Positions 5,190 to 5,926 of a stretch of DNA of 5,926 bases are shown here, piece by piece (within the stretch, counting starts at the first letter, position 1; each line of letters begins with the position of its first letter). Position numbers and translations under genes: made by a program. This DNA comes from Eubacteriales Family XIII. Incertae Sedis bacterium (GTDB taxonomy: Bacteria > Bacillota > Clostridia > Peptostreptococcales > Anaerovoracaceae), in NCBI GenBank assembly GCA_031263335.1, contig JAISGB010000148.1:1-5926 (forward strand). Direction: 5' to 3'. The notes beneath the pieces were generated by a model. That model was not told where the DNA came from. It saw only the letters and a list, made by a program, of their open reading frames with translations, and made no database searches.

Positions 5190-5926
5190 GATCGCATTTT
5201 CCATTTTTGGATTTGATATCATGTGGTATGGCATCTGCGTGGCGATAGGCATCGCCCTCGCCGTCGCGATACCCTGTTACCGCGCGCCCAAGCACGGACT
5301 GTCCTCCGACAAGTTCCTGAACTACGCCATCATCATCGTACTCTCGGGGATCGTGGGGACGAGGCTCTACTATGTCCTGTTCAATCTGTCGTATTTCGCC
5401 GAGGATTGGGGACGGATATTTCGGGTCAGGGAGGGCGGACTCGCCATACACGGCGGCCTCATCTTCGGGATCTTGGCGGCGCTGATCCTATGCCGGTTTT
5501 GGAAGGACTCCCCTCTGAATTTCATGGATCTCTCCTTCGCGTCCGTTCCGCTCGGCCAAGCCATCGGACGGTGGGGGAACTATTTCAATTCGGAAGCCCA
5601 CGGCGGGCCCACGGATCTGCCTTGGGCCATTACGGTGGACGGGATGAAGGTTCATCCCACATTCCTGTATGAGTCCATCTGGTGCTTCCTCCTCTTTCTC
5701 TTTCTCATTCGGATCGACAACAGGCGAAAATTCGTGGGGCAGACCACCCTGCTGTACGCGATCCTCTATTCCTTCGAGCGGTTCTTTGTCGAGGGCTTGC
5801 GCACGGACAGCCTCATGCTCGGATCCCTCCGCCAGGCGCAGGTGTTGAGCGCCATCGTGTTCGTCGTCGGCATCGCAGCTTATATCGTGCTGTACAAGCG
5901 GTATCGGGCGCGGCAAGCCCTCGGCG
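5173..5926 (+). CDS. lgt: Prolipoprotein diacylglyceryl transferase (3' end cut by window edge)
   Basis: Multi-pass inner-membrane enzyme that moves diacylglycerol from phosphatidylglycerol to the lipobox cysteine of prolipoproteins, the first step of lipoprotein maturation. The frame is open from ATG 5173 to the last base, giving 251 residues with no stop. Family lengths of about 250-290 mean little is lost. Visible marks: FGFDIMWYG near the N-terminus (12-20), GGLAIHGGLI (88-97; His93 matches E. coli His103), the Lgt signature GRWGNYFNSEAHG (132-144; Arg133 matches the essential E. coli Arg143), HPTFLYE (161-167), and FVEGLRTDSL (205-214; Arg210 matches essential Arg239). Several hydrophobic helices are evident, for example about 18-34, 50-70, 93-108, 168-180 and 223-241. 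The last visible residues are basic (YKRYRARQ), typical after the final helix. The gene overlaps rpe by 17 nt in a different frame, implying coupled translation. Residue equivalences to E. coli come from recalled alignments. Confidence 0.95.
   Translation, partial: MPVPNRIAFSIFGFDIMWYGICVAIGIALAVAIPCYRAPKHGLSSDKFLNYAIIIVLSGIVGTRLYYVLFNLSYFAEDWGRIFRVREGGLAIHGGLIFGILAALILCRFWKDSPLNFMDLSFASVPLGQAIGRWGNYFNSEAHGGPTDLPWAITVDGMKVHPTFLYESIWCFLLFLFLIRIDNRRKFVGQTTLLYAILYSFERFFVEGLRTDSLMLGSLRQAQVLSAIVFVVGIAAYIVLYKRYRARQALG

Noticed and set aside
5223..5672. 149-codon open frame on the + strand near the right end
   Set aside because: It is out of frame with the lgt frame over the same bases. lgt has the full set of family motifs, while this frame is arginine-rich and featureless.

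Overview
The window reads as a moderately GC-rich chromosomal segment from a Gram-positive bacterium, most likely a clostridial Firmicute. The evidence is gene content and order: the 16S rRNA methyltransferase rsmB, a PP2C phosphatase, a PASTA-type Ser/Thr kinase, the ribosome-assembly GTPase rsgA and ribulose-phosphate epimerase rpe form the classic Firmicute prpC-prkC-rsgA-rpe neighbourhood. Start codons carry Shine-Dalgarno sequences such as GGAGG. Genus cannot be fixed from the sequence alone. All six genes lie on the + strand and there is no sign of phage, plasmid or transposase genes.

Layout. Bases 2-550 hold the C-terminal half of rsmB, cut by the left edge. After 17 nt comes the PP2C phosphatase (568-1314). 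A 204-nt gap (1315-1518) follows, the only sizeable non-coding stretch. Most of it is one long imperfect inverted repeat (1337-1481), which folds on paper into a single hairpin with a capped tip. The four remaining genes are packed tightly: prkC (1519-3606), a 4-nt gap, rsgA (3611-4519), a 4-nt gap, rpe (4524-5189), then lgt (5173 to the right edge), which overlaps the end of rpe by 17 nt and has its ribosome-binding site inside rpe. lgt stays open to the last base, so its C-terminus is missing, probably only by a little.

How the genes fit together. The phosphatase and kinase should form an antagonistic pair: PrkC senses muropeptides or cell-wall precursors through three extracellular PASTA domains and phosphorylates cytoplasmic targets, and the phosphatase reverses this. 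RsmB and RsgA act on the 30S ribosomal subunit, and RsgA/CpgA is a reported PrkC substrate in Bacillus. Rpe belongs to the pentose phosphate pathway and Lgt starts lipoprotein maturation at the membrane. The mix of translation, wall signalling and envelope genes suggests growth-linked co-expression.

The coding genes are recognisable members of known families, and I see no new multi-gene system. The one feature that the genes do not explain is the hairpin between phosphatase and kinase. Its imperfect pairs are mostly G.U if the + strand is transcribed, which points to a structured RNA or a MITE-like dispersed palindrome.
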